Shown piece after piece: positions 32,708 to 41,296 of a DNA stretch of 51,807 nt. The position numbers were made by a program, and so were the translations under genes. Location: positions 1 to 51,807 of the forward strand of contig CADDYW010000025.1 in NCBI GenBank assembly GCA_902810745.1, written 5' to 3'. Within the stretch, counting starts at the first letter, position 1; each line of letters begins with the position of its first letter. The notes under the pieces are model-generated. The model saw only the letters and a program-made list of their open reading frames with translations. It searched no databases and was not told the origin of the DNA. The DNA is from Chloroflexota bacterium. GTDB lineage: Bacteria; Chloroflexota; UBA6077; FW602-bin22; CADDYW01.

Positions 32708-34903
32708 CTAGCCCGTGCCGACCAGGACCGCCGCGTTCGCCGGCTGGTAGACGCTTTCTAGATTCAGCGTCCGCACGTGGCCATCCGGGTAGATCACTCG
32801 ACGGGTTACGTGCGAGGTAAGGCCAGTCTGTGCCTCTTCCAGGACGATGACCCTTCCCTTCTGGAAGAGCGGCGAGGTGGTTCGCAGGACCCTGGTCGGC
32901 GCCGGAACCACGTCGGTGATCCTCTCGGGATCGACCTGGACCTGCCAGTCCGGTCGCGTTCCGATGAGCTGCACGTGGATCTGCTCGCCCTCGGTCCACG
33001 ACTGGATCAGAAGCGCGTGAGGCGAGTCGTTCTTGAACTTGAGGTCGACGCCGTCGGCGGGTGAGACCGTCGCGTCGAGACCCAGGTAGCCGCGATCCTT
33101 GTAGAGTCGCATCCAGAACATGTGGTTGTGCCGCTCCTCGATCTCGTAGCCAGCCCAGAAGACCGGCTGGAAGACGGTCGAAGCAACCTGGCAGAGCCCG
33201 CCCGCGACGGCGGGGATGGTTTGCGACTGACCGTTCGAATCGGTCGAGAACGCGAAGCCCCACTGATAGCCATCCTGGAGCCTGGTCGGACCGACGGCCT
33301 GATTGAAGGAGAAGACCTCGCCCGGAGATACAACAACCCCGCTCAGCCGCTGAGCCGCGAGTGCGATGTTGTGGGCGCGCTCGGGAATGCTTCCGGCAAA
33401 GCTGGTCGCCCGCTCCTCGATCACGCCCGTGAGATCCTGCTGGAGCCGGGCGAGGTAGCTGTCATCCAGCGCGGTGGGTGATGTAACGACCGGTAGCTCG
33501 ACCGTGCCCTCCTGCCAGTGAGCCGTCACTGCTTGAATCGCCGCTTCCTCATCGACGATCCAACCTTCGCGGCTCGGACCCGCGAACGACACCTTGCCGT
33601 CCTTCCAGGTAAACCGCGTCCGTGGCGTCGGGCGCCGGAACTGCTGATTGAGATTCGCGATGGTCTGGGCAAGCTTCGACCGATTCAACGAGAGGCCCGG
33701 GCGCCCTTGCTCCGGGCTGACGTCGATCAGATCGCCCAGGCGGGCACCGGCGAGCCGATACTGGAAGTCTCCAGCCTCGAGCGTAACTCCCTGATCGAGC
33801 AGATGCTGGGTCTGCTGGGCCAGGGCTCGGAGGTCATCGGCACGCACGGCTGGGAAACGCTCGGCAATCACGACGTCGGCCTGATGCCGACCGTCGAGGA
33901 TCGAGCGGGTGAGCACGTCGAGCGTTGCCGACCGATCGACGCTAGCGCCAGTCCGGTCCGCGATCACGCTCACCCTGCCGTCGATAATCGTGAGCGACGC
34001 ATCGCGCGGTGATCGATCGATCTGCGCGGCGATGTCCGACACGATCTGATCGAACGCGTGGCGGTCGACCGTCAGCGCGGGCGGGCTACTCTGGTAGCGC
34101 AGCGCCGTACGAAGCTGCGATGGAGGGACGATCCACTGCCGGTCGGTCGCTCTGACGACCAGCGGCTGTCCGACGATCTCTCGGGCGCGGTTGCCAAGCT
34201 GCTCGACCGTCGCATCGCTCAGGCGTGGCGCGACGACGTGTACGGGAAGGCGAAGCGGCCCGGAGCTCAGCGTACTCAGGTACTCGCGGATCTGATCGCG
34301 CGTGCGCGCGCGATCAAGTTTCATTCCAGCCCGACCCGGCTGGAGAGCGATCGCGCTGCCGATGACCAGCGCAGGCTCTCGGGCAGGCCGATCGACGCGC
34401 GCGGCGATCCGGTCGACAGCGTGGGCGAGTGCATCCTCGTCGACGTTCGCACCCGAACCGGCCGGTGGGAGCAGCCTGGCGGCAAGCCAGGGTCCGGCGA
34501 GGGAGACGAGCGGGGGGCCGTCACGTCCAATCTCGTAGCTGGCGCGTGCAATCTCGGCGGGCCTTGGTCGATAGCCCAGGTCGGTAGGGGTCAGATCGAG
34601 CTGCTCATCCCCGGCCTGAACGACGATGCGCTGGTGCCCGAATGCATCGAGCCTGGACTGCAGGTCGCGCGTCGCCTGCTCCACCGTTTTGCCGCCGAGA
34701 TCGATTCCATAGGCCGTGACGCCTGGATAGATCCGGCCGGCATACGTGAGCCTGGGTGTCAGGACGAAGAGCGCGAGGATCGTGATCAGTGCTCCGGCCA
34801 GGACGGCCGGCACCGAATAGGCGCGACCACGCTGCTGCTTGATTCTCACGGCTTGGGCCATCCACACTCCTCGGCGGGTCGTGCGCTCCCGCGCAGATGA
34901 CAT
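32708..34903 (-). CDS. VanW-family wall protein with peptidoglycan-binding and G5-like domains
   Basis: 731 residues. A short basic cytoplasmic part and a membrane anchor (VPAVLAGALITILALFVLTP) are followed by two or three PG_binding_4-type repeats (YGIDLGGKTVEQATRDLQSRL and similar). A VanW domain follows (GEVFSFNQAVGPTRLQDGYQWG, then AVAGGLCQVASTVFQPVFWAGYEIEERHNH). The end is a G5-like domain (GLTSHVTRRVIYPDGHVRTLNLESVYQPANAAVLVG). Such proteins act at the cell wall outside the membrane, with unsettled biochemical roles. ATG at 34903 has GGGGAG 6 bases upstream; the ATG at 34861 has GAGGAG and is almost equally good. Confidence 0.88.
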   Translation of the reverse strand: MSSARERTTRRGVWMAQAVRIKQQRGRAYSVPAVLAGALITILALFVLTPRLTYAGRIYPGVTAYGIDLGGKTVEQATRDLQSRLDAFGHQRIVVQAGDEQLDLTPTDLGYRPRPAEIARASYEIGRDGPPLVSLAGPWLAARLLPPAGSGANVDEDALAHAVDRIAARVDRPAREPALVIGSAIALQPGRAGMKLDRARTRDQIREYLSTLSSGPLRLPVHVVAPRLSDATVEQLGNRAREIVGQPLVVRATDRQWIVPPSQLRTALRYQSSPPALTVDRHAFDQIVSDIAAQIDRSPRDASLTIIDGRVSVIADRTGASVDRSATLDVLTRSILDGRHQADVVIAERFPAVRADDLRALAQQTQHLLDQGVTLEAGDFQYRLAGARLGDLIDVSPEQGRPGLSLNRSKLAQTIANLNQQFRRPTPRTRFTWKDGKVSFAGPSREGWIVDEEAAIQAVTAHWQEGTVELPVVTSPTALDDSYLARLQQDLTGVIEERATSFAGSIPERAHNIALAAQRLSGVVVSPGEVFSFNQAVGPTRLQDGYQWGFAFSTDSNGQSQTIPAVAGGLCQVASTVFQPVFWAGYEIEERHNHMFWMRLYKDRGYLGLDATVSPADGVDLKFKNDSPHALLIQSWTEGEQIHVQLIGTRPDWQVQVDPERITDVVPAPTRVLRTTSPLFQKGRVIVLEEAQTGLTSHVTRRVIYPDGHVRTLNLESVYQPANAAVLVGTG

Positions 34904-35089
34904 CAGATCTCCCCGCGAGTTGTGCAGATTCGATACCAGCAGGCCCAGCGCTCGGAGGGTCCGCCGCGATGGTCGGTCAGTGCGATTGGCTTGGGAAGGG
35001 AGAGGAGGGAGCAAGACGGACCGGAACGGCACACGCGGTCAGATTGCGCCAAACCCGCGCATCCGAGGAGATCGAGCATCCCAGACGGC

Positions 35090-35118
35090 TTGACGGGTAA
35101 GCAGCTGTCGTATAAGAT
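35090..35118 (+). promoter_or_regulatory. Probable promoter of the sugar ABC operon
   Basis: TTGACG at 35090-35095, a 17-base spacer, and TAAGAT at 35113-35118. A TATAAG box at 35111-35116 with a 15-base spacer is an alternative. Confidence 0.5.
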
Positions 35119-35185
35119 GAGTGGCACCTCGTGACGTGTATAAACCCGAAAGGTCGTATTCAATAAGCGCAAAGCGGGAGGAGTG

Positions 35186-36529
35186 ATGTCAGACCTGCGC
35201 CCCGTGCAGTCCGTGACCCGTCGCGCGTTACTGCGCTCGACGGCTGTTGCTCTCGGCGCCTCCGTACTGGCGGTATCCATCCCAGCGTGCTCGAGTATTC
35301 CGCTTGTTGGCCGCAAGAAGAAGATGCAGATCTGGACCGACGCCACGTTCGCCCCGCCGTCCGATGACTATCAAACAAAGGAAATTCAGAGCTGGGCTGC
35401 GACGAAGGGCGTCGAGGTCGAGATCACGCGATCACCTGGTGGAGATAACCAGAAGAAGCTACAGGCCGCGATTGAGGCGAAGAGACTCCCAGACGTAGCC
35501 CAGGTTGATACTGGTCGTTTCACACAGTTTCAGCCGGCCCACATCTTCGTCGATGTCAGCGACCTGTTCAGAGAGTTCTCGCAGCAGTGGAACGGCTTCT
35601 ACAAGCCCGCCGAGCAGATCGTTACCGTCGATGGCAAGCAGTGGGCGCTGCCGTACTCGATCGATACGTCGCTGATTCTCTCGCGGCTCGACTTCCTGAA
35701 GAAGGCCAACATCACCACGCTGCCGAGGACCTGGGACGAGCTTTTCTCCAGTGCGAAGGAAGCGATGCGCCCACCCGACTACTACGGCACGGGCTTCCAG
35801 CTAAACAAGGCGGGGACTGATGCCGAGAACACCTTCCGGATGATGATGTACGGCTTCGGTGCCACGCTCGTGAAAGAGGACAGCCGGACGCTCAACATCC
35901 GAACCCCGGAGATGGAAGCGTTTCTGGAGTACGCTCTGAAGACGTGGCAGCTCGGCACCTATCCTCCAGGCGTGACCGGCTGGGACAACAACTCGAACAA
36001 CACGGCGCTTCAGGATGGTAAGGTTATCTACATCCACAATCCTGCCAGCCCCCTCGTCTGGGCACGGACCAACCGTCCCGAACTCTTGCCCAATCTTGGG
36101 GTATCGGCGACACCGGCCGGGCCAAAAGGGCAATTCAACTCGGCCTACCTTCGCGATGGCTTCGCCATCCTGAATACCGGCGACGATGCGCAAATTCAGC
36201 TGTCGCGTGATCTGCTGCGTCACCTCTACAGTAAGGATGTCTATACCAAGTGGATCGAGCTCGCGTTTCCGGCGCCCGCGGTCCGGGGTCTCGAGGACCT
36301 CGAGATCTGGAAGAACCCGCAGCGCGGTGGATTCCTCGAGGCGGCGAAAACGGGCATCCTCGACGGGTATCCGGGCCGTCCGACGCCGGCCCTGGCCGAG
36401 CTCGGCAACCAAGTACCAGTCCTCGGGATGGTCATTCGGGTGATCGTCGATAAGTGGACGCCCAAGCAGGCCATCGACGAGCTCGTCAAGATCGCCGAGC
36501 CGATCTACGCGAAGTACGACAAGAAGTGA
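35186..36529 (+). CDS. Sugar ABC transporter substrate-binding lipoprotein (Tat-type signal)
   Basis: 447 residues of the family 1 extracellular binding proteins (MalE-like). The N-terminus has TRRALLRSTAVALGASVLAVSIPAC, combining a twin-arginine motif with a lipoprotein Cys. The mature part starts with MQIWTDATFAPPSDDYQTKEIQSWA and holds FKxxxxLPDVAQVDTGRF-type and WALPYSIDTSLILSR segments typical of sugar binders. The ATG at 35186 is used; GTG at 35183 is also possible, with GGGAGGAG just upstream. It heads an operon with two permeases. The sugar is unknown; nearby amino-sugar catabolic genes make a cell-wall-derived or plant sugar plausible. Confidence 0.9.
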   Translation: MSDLRPVQSVTRRALLRSTAVALGASVLAVSIPACSSIPLVGRKKKMQIWTDATFAPPSDDYQTKEIQSWAATKGVEVEITRSPGGDNQKKLQAAIEAKRLPDVAQVDTGRFTQFQPAHIFVDVSDLFREFSQQWNGFYKPAEQIVTVDGKQWALPYSIDTSLILSRLDFLKKANITTLPRTWDELFSSAKEAMRPPDYYGTGFQLNKAGTDAENTFRMMMYGFGATLVKEDSRTLNIRTPEMEAFLEYALKTWQLGTYPPGVTGWDNNSNNTALQDGKVIYIHNPASPLVWARTNRPELLPNLGVSATPAGPKGQFNSAYLRDGFAILNTGDDAQIQLSRDLLRHLYSKDVYTKWIELAFPAPAVRGLEDLEIWKNPQRGGFLEAAKTGILDGYPGRPTPALAELGNQVPVLGMVIRVIVDKWTPKQAIDELVKIAEPIYAKYDKK

Positions 36530-36700
36530 CGTCGCGGAACCCCGGGCATCCGAGACCACGCGTTGAACGTGGCGAGGTGGTCGACTCGGGGGCAGAGCAT
36601 CTTGGTGCGAACAGTCGCCAGGACCAGGCCCATCACCGGACGATGTCCCCGATCGAGTTACGTCTGACTTGGATGTCCGAGGGCCCGCCAAGGAGGTGGC

Positions 36701-37633
36701 GTGAGTAGGACTATTGCTGGGGTCGCAGTTCCTGGACGTCGCGTCGGACTGAGCGCTCGGCAGCGTGAGCAACTCCTCGGTTACGCGCTGATCGCGCCCG
36801 CGTTCGCGTTCATTCTCGGGCTGATTCTCTATCCTGCCCTCTGGGCGATGTACTTCGCCTTCACTGACAAGGTGGTCGGGCAGGAGGCACACTTCGTTGG
36901 GCTGCGCAACTTTGCTTTCATGCTCGGCTATCCCGACTTCGGGCGCATGATCCTCAACACGGCGGTCCTAACGGTGAGTGCCGTTGCGATCAAGGTCGTC
37001 GTCGGGATGACGATGGCTCTCGCGCTGAACGAGAACTTCATCTTCCGATCGGCCATTCGTGGATTGCTGTTCTTGCCCTGGACCGTCCCGACGTTCGTCG
37101 CGGGGTTGGTCTGGCGCTGGATCTACGATGACCAGAACGGCCTGATCAACTGGGCGCTCCTGCAGCTCCACCTCGTCGCGGCACCGATTGCGTTCCTGGG
37201 GAACGCCAGCCTGGCAATGCCCGCGGTGATTGCGACGGTAGTTTGGAAAGGCTTTCCCTTTTTTGGTATCGCCTACCTCGCGGGGCTCCAGGCGATCCCG
37301 TCCGAGCAGTACGAGGCGGCTCAGGTCGACGGGGCTGGCCCGTTCCAGCGCTTTCGTTACATTACCCTCCCCGGCCTGAAGTACGTGATCCTGATCACCG
37401 TGATGCTTTCGCTGATCTGGACGTCGAATACCTTTGATCTGGTCTATCTGATGACGAATGGCGGACCCTCGAATGCGACCCAGGTCTTCACCCTCTTGAC
37501 GTACACTGTGGGCATCGCGAACGGCCGAATCGGCGATGCATCGACAATTCCGATGATGGCGATGCCGCTATTCGCCGGGCTGATCGTGATTCTCACCCGA
37601 GTGATGATGGAACGTGGATCCGAGGAGGCGTGA
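36701..37633 (+). CDS. Sugar ABC permease, MalF-like
   Basis: 310 residues with six spans. The EAA loop that docks the ATPase is EQYEAAQVDGAGPFQRFRYITLPGL. GTG start with AAGGAGG 5 bases upstream. It follows the binding protein after a 171-bp gap and precedes the second permease by one base. No operon ATPase is present, so a shared MsmX/MsmK-type ATPase encoded elsewhere is expected. Confidence 0.92.
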   Translation: MSRTIAGVAVPGRRVGLSARQREQLLGYALIAPAFAFILGLILYPALWAMYFAFTDKVVGQEAHFVGLRNFAFMLGYPDFGRMILNTAVLTVSAVAIKVVVGMTMALALNENFIFRSAIRGLLFLPWTVPTFVAGLVWRWIYDDQNGLINWALLQLHLVAAPIAFLGNASLAMPAVIATVVWKGFPFFGIAYLAGLQAIPSEQYEAAQVDGAGPFQRFRYITLPGLKYVILITVMLSLIWTSNTFDLVYLMTNGGPSNATQVFTLLTYTVGIANGRIGDASTIPMMAMPLFAGLIVILTRVMMERGSEEA

Positions 37634-37634
37634 G

Positions 37635-38474
37635 GTGGGTGTTTCGCTCGCGCGGTCACGCAAGACTATCGCGGTCTACGCGACCGTCATCTTCTACCTG
37701 GTGCTGGTGTTGTTCCCTCTGTACTGGATGTTCCGCTCGTCGATCTCGGATAACGCCGAGATGTACGGCGTCGCCATCCAGTTCATCCCGAGTCACCTTA
37801 CGTTCGCGCAGTTCGATCAGGCTATCCAGAAGTGGCACTTCGGTCTTTACTTGCGCAATACGATCATCGTCGCGGTTTTGACGACGCTCCTGACGACGAT
37901 CATCTCGTCGCTCGGGGCTTATAGCCTCGTGCGCCTCCGGTACCCGGCGCGTGGCGCTCTAGCACGTTCGATCTTGTTCGTCTACCTGATCCCCGGTGGG
38001 TTTCTATTCATCCCTCTGTTTATCATCATGGATGCGATCGGGCTGCTTGATACGCTCCTCTCGCTTGTGCTCACCTACCAAACGTTCGCGATTCCCTTCT
38101 GCACGTGGATGCTGATTGGCTACTTCAAGGGGATCAGCCCGGAAATGGAGGATGCGGCTCTCATTGATGGCTGCACCCGCCTGGAGTCTCTGCGAAAGGT
38201 GCTTTTGCCACTTGCTGCGCCGGGTCTTGTCGCCGCAGGAATCTTTACCTTCACGTTGTCGTGGAATGAGTTCCTCTATGCTCTCATCTTCATCCAGTCA
38301 GATGATGCACGCACCTTACCGGTTGGCCTGGCGGGCTTGATTCGGGGCGATATCTACCTGTGGGGCCCGATGATGGCCGGATCGGTCATGGCAGCCGTAC
38401 CGGTGATGTTTCTCTACATGCTGGCCCAACGCTTTGTCGTCCAGGGGCTGGCCGCCGGAGCAGTCAAGGGCTAG
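37635..38474 (+). CDS. Sugar ABC permease, MalG-like
   Basis: 279 residues with six spans. The EAA loop is PEMEDAALIDGCTRLESLRKVLLPLAAPGL. The GTG at 37635 lies one base after the stop of the first permease, with GAGGAGG 6 bases upstream inside that gene's end. Together with the MalF-like protein it forms the membrane channel. Confidence 0.92.
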   Translation: MGVSLARSRKTIAVYATVIFYLVLVLFPLYWMFRSSISDNAEMYGVAIQFIPSHLTFAQFDQAIQKWHFGLYLRNTIIVAVLTTLLTTIISSLGAYSLVRLRYPARGALARSILFVYLIPGGFLFIPLFIIMDAIGLLDTLLSLVLTYQTFAIPFCTWMLIGYFKGISPEMEDAALIDGCTRLESLRKVLLPLAAPGLVAAGIFTFTLSWNEFLYALIFIQSDDARTLPVGLAGLIRGDIYLWGPMMAGSVMAAVPVMFLYMLAQRFVVQGLAAGAVKG

Positions 38475-38488
38475 ATCATCTGCCGCGT

Positions 38489-38520
38489 ACCGGGAGCGGC
38501 CAGGGGGAGCCGCTCCCGGT
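38489..38520. terminator. 12-bp perfect hairpin between the ABC operon and mreB
   Basis: ACCGGGAGCGGC 38489-38500 pairs perfectly with GCCGCTCCCGGT 38509-38520, loop 8 bases. It fills the 49-bp gap between converging genes and could end both transcripts. No long T-run on either side. Confidence 0.6.
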
Positions 38521-38523
38521 CGC

Positions 38524-39582
38524 TTACCGGAACGCGCGACTGTGCTGGATCGGCGCGGCGACGGTCTCCAGCACCTCAATCTCTTCGAGGGCGGCGCCCG
38601 CGCCACGAACGACGCAGGTGCGCGGCTGATCTGCTCGCCAGACCCGCATCTTGGTCTCCTGGCTGAGTCGGATGTCCAATCCCGCCAGCAACGACCCGCC
38701 GCCGGAAAGCGCAATTCCCTGATCCGCCAGGTCGGCGACCAGCTCGGGAGGAGTTTCCTCGATGGTCTCCCGAACGACTTCGACGATCTGCGCGACTGAT
38801 CCGGCGATGGCCTCGCGGATCTCGACACTACTGACCTCGACGGCTTTGGGCAGACCGGTAATCACGTCGCGGCCGCGCAAGGTCACCATCCGCTCCTGGG
38901 GAAGGGGATAGGCGGAGCCGGCGGCAATCTTCACCTCTTCGGCGAGCCAGTCGCCGATCAGCAGGTTGTACTTCTGGCGGGCGAACGTCACGATGTCCTG
39001 GTCGATCTCGTTCCCCGCCACGCGGATCGATCGGCTGACGACGATTCCGCCAAGCGAGATCACGGCGACCTCGGTCGTGCCCCCGCCCACGTCGACAATC
39101 ATGCTTCCGATCGGCTCGGTAACGGGAAGACCCGCGCCGATCGCCGCGGCCATCGGCTCCTCAATCAGATGTGCTTCGCGCGCGCCGGCGTTTCGCGCGG
39201 CGTCGTGAACGGCCATCTTCTCGACCTCGGTCACGCCGCACGGCACTCCGAGAACGACCCTCGGGCGGGGGATCGATCCCAGCTGGCGGTGGACCTTGCC
39301 GATGAAGTAGCTGAGCATCTGCTCGGCCGCGTCGAAGTCGCTGATCACACCGTCGGCAAGCGGACGGATCGCGACGACGTTCGCGGGAGTCCGACCGACC
39401 ATCTGCTTCGCCTCGGCCCCGATCGCCAGAACCTTCTTGGTCTTCCGATGGATCGCCACGACGGATGGCTCATCGATGACGATACCCTTCCCGCGCACGA
39501 GAACCAGAGTATTTGCTGTGCCAAGATCGATGCCGATATCGTGGGCGAACATTCCGAGAAAGGTACCGAGCGGGTTGAACAC
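38524..39582 (-). CDS. mreB: Rod-shape-determining protein MreB
   Basis: 352 residues of the bacterial actin family. DIGIDLGTANTLVLVRGKGIVIDEPSVVAI is the phosphate 1 region, SMIVDVGGGTTEVAVISLGGIV phosphate 2, and GIALSGGGSLLAGLD the adenosine motif. It forms membrane-bound filaments that guide wall synthesis. GTG at 39582, with GGAGGGTGAG upstream. The usual mreC-mreD partners are absent; instead a bactofilin gene lies upstream on the same strand (258-bp gap). Confidence 0.95.
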   Translation of the reverse strand: MFNPLGTFLGMFAHDIGIDLGTANTLVLVRGKGIVIDEPSVVAIHRKTKKVLAIGAEAKQMVGRTPANVVAIRPLADGVISDFDAAEQMLSYFIGKVHRQLGSIPRPRVVLGVPCGVTEVEKMAVHDAARNAGAREAHLIEEPMAAAIGAGLPVTEPIGSMIVDVGGGTTEVAVISLGGIVVSRSIRVAGNEIDQDIVTFARQKYNLLIGDWLAEEVKIAAGSAYPLPQERMVTLRGRDVITGLPKAVEVSSVEIREAIAGSVAQIVEVVRETIEETPPELVADLADQGIALSGGGSLLAGLDIRLSQETKMRVWRADQPRTCVVRGAGAALEEIEVLETVAAPIQHSRAFR

Positions 39583-39840
39583 GGCTCACCCTCCAGGAAG
39601 ACCAGACAGATTGATTGGATGAGATCCATCACGTCGACCGACGCACCCGGTGCGAAGCGATCGCCCCGCGCGCCCAACGCGACGTAGAAAGCACCGCGCC
39701 CACGATGTACCGTGCGCTGGGCGCCTGGCCGAGCACGCCACCCTCGCGCCGCGCGGTGCACCGTTCATCCACGTACTGCGATCAGTTGATTCGGCGCCGT
39801 TTGCTCCTGCGCTTCGCGGCCTCTCACCGCGAATCCGTTC

Positions 39841-40476
39841 TCAGACCGTGGTGGACGAGAGCGACGCGGGCTTTCCGTCCTTGTCAGCCGCCTTCGGAAG
39901 AACCTGACCGAGCTTGGTCTGGCCAGCCGTCTGATTCGACGTCGTCGCCTGCTTCGGCTCGGACATATGAATCTGCCCTTCGATGAATGCGCCTTCGTGA
40001 ACCACGAGCGATTTGGTGGTGAGCTGCGCCTTCACCTGCCCGGTCGGCATGATCTCGAGGCGTTCCCGGCAGTCCACCTCGCCCTGGAACTGCCCGGCGA
40101 TCACGACGAGAGCCGCGCGAATCTTGGCGTCGACCTGGGCCCCTTCCGCCACGTGCACAGTATCGGTGGCGTCGATCTCGCCAGATAGGTGCCCCTCGAC
40201 GCGAACGCTTCCCTGGGTCTTCAGACTCCCTTCCCAGGCGGTGCCGCTTGAAAGGACCGTGGAGCAATTATCCGTGACCTTCATAGTCTCCTTCGCACCT
40301 ACCGTATTTTCTGACGCGATGTTTCCAACTGACTGACCACTGCTGGTCGCGCTACCGGCGAGATCACGGCTCGACGTGGGATTCGGATCCTGGGCCGGTG
40401 CTGCAAAGCGCTCGGCTGGCTTCAGCGCCTGACGCATCTGCTCGAACTCTTTGATGCTGTCCTTCCTTCCGAACAT
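39841..40476 (-). CDS. Bactofilin
   Basis: 211 residues. The central beta-helix (DUF583) domain is visible as GSVRVEGHLSGEIDATDTVHVAEGAQVDAKIRAALVVIAGQFQGEVDCRERLEIMPTGQVKAQLTTKSLVVHEGAFIEGQIHM. It is flanked by flexible N- and C-terminal tails of about 75 and 40 residues. Bactofilins polymerise without nucleotide and serve cell shape or protein positioning. ATG with GGAGG 11 bases upstream. Being next to mreB supports a shape role. The promoter candidate at 41036-41063 would give it a leader of about 550 bases. Confidence 0.9.
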   Translation of the reverse strand: MFGRKDSIKEFEQMRQALKPAERFAAPAQDPNPTSSRDLAGSATSSGQSVGNIASENTVGAKETMKVTDNCSTVLSSGTAWEGSLKTQGSVRVEGHLSGEIDATDTVHVAEGAQVDAKIRAALVVIAGQFQGEVDCRERLEIMPTGQVKAQLTTKSLVVHEGAFIEGQIHMSEPKQATTSNQTAGQTKLGQVLPKAADKDGKPASLSSTTV

Positions 40477-40860
40477 GCCGGTTCCAACCTCCGCTGCGCT
40501 TCCTCCGTCGATGAGACGGGTAATCCACGGACCCGACCGACCGGTTCTGTCCGCTGGCCCGAGTCATTCCGCGAGCTCTCGGGACGCGATAAGCTCTCGC
40601 CGTCACCGTGTGGCCGATGACACTGGGGGAGCAGAGAGAAATGTGCTTGGCGCTTCTCGCTTCCCGTGACGTCAACCCGAGACGCCGGTGGCGGTGATCC
40701 CTTGAGCCGGCCGTTGACAGACGCGGAATGATGCGCTCTCGCGGAAAAGGTGACCAGCCGGACGGGTTCCGTCCTTCTCACTGATGGCTGCCGTTCGAGA
40801 GCGAAAACGCTCGCTCGCCATCGGGCGCTAGCCTACCCGTTCCCGCGCGAGAGTTCAACC
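40477..40860. other. Upstream region of the bactofilin gene without a gene
   Basis: No coding frame is convincing on either strand. Upstream of the ribosome site, no strong promoter was found close to the bactofilin start. The region would be part of a long 5' leader if transcription begins near 41030. Confidence 0.3.
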
Positions 40861-40913
40861 CTTTCAGGCGCGAATCTTTCAGGTTATTTTTGGGTAGCCG
40901 TTTTTGGCTAGCC
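40861..40913 (-). repeat. Two pairs of short direct repeats in the bactofilin leader
   Basis: CTTTCAGG occurs at 40861-40868 and 40876-40883, period 15. Next to it, ATTTTTGGGTAGCC 40886-40899 and GTTTTTGGCTAGCC 40900-40913 form a tandem 14-mer with two differences. Read on the minus strand, these give two CCAAAAA runs, then two CCTGAAAG boxes. The region is AT-richer than its surroundings and may hold protein-binding sites or an RNA element. Confidence 0.45.
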
Positions 40914-41035
40914 TGAGCGGGGTGAAATCACGAGCCGGACTGCCGCCAGCCCCGACGCCACGTCGCGGGCTTACCGCGTCTCGGTGCCCGGCCAGACGCC
41001 GTTCTTTGCGCTGCTCCAGCCGCCTGTCGCACTGT

Positions 41036-41063
41036 ATCATACGGCACTGGATGTCAAGGTCAA
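41036..41063 (-). promoter_or_regulatory. Candidate minus-strand promoter upstream of the bactofilin region
   Basis: On the minus strand, TTGACC (41058-41063) and TATGAT (41036-41041) are 16 bases apart. A second TTGACA directly follows the first. Transcription would run toward the bactofilin gene. The stretch 41064-41216 shows no gene. Confidence 0.5.
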
Positions 41064-41216
41064 TATCCTCTCTTCCTATCGGTACCTAGTACTTGTGTCG
41101 GCGATCTGGTGAGGGGCACCGGGGAAAGCGTACGGGCCTGGCGGGGAGAATTTCCGGCCCGGAGGAGAGGAGACCGGCGTATCCCGCGCTGCGGGACCGA
41201 TAAGGCTCGGCCAGGA

Positions 41217-41242
41217 CGGGGCAGGTGCAGCTACCTGCCCCG
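41217..41242 (-). terminator. Hairpin downstream of the chaperonin gene
   Basis: CGGGGCAGGT 41217-41226 pairs perfectly with ACCTGCCCCG 41233-41242 around a 6-base loop. It lies 55 bases past the chaperonin stop. No T-run. Confidence 0.45.
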
Positions 41243-41296
41243 CGTGGCGATCTGGCGCGACGTCGTGTCAGAGAGGCGCGGTTCCGCGTGGCGCCG

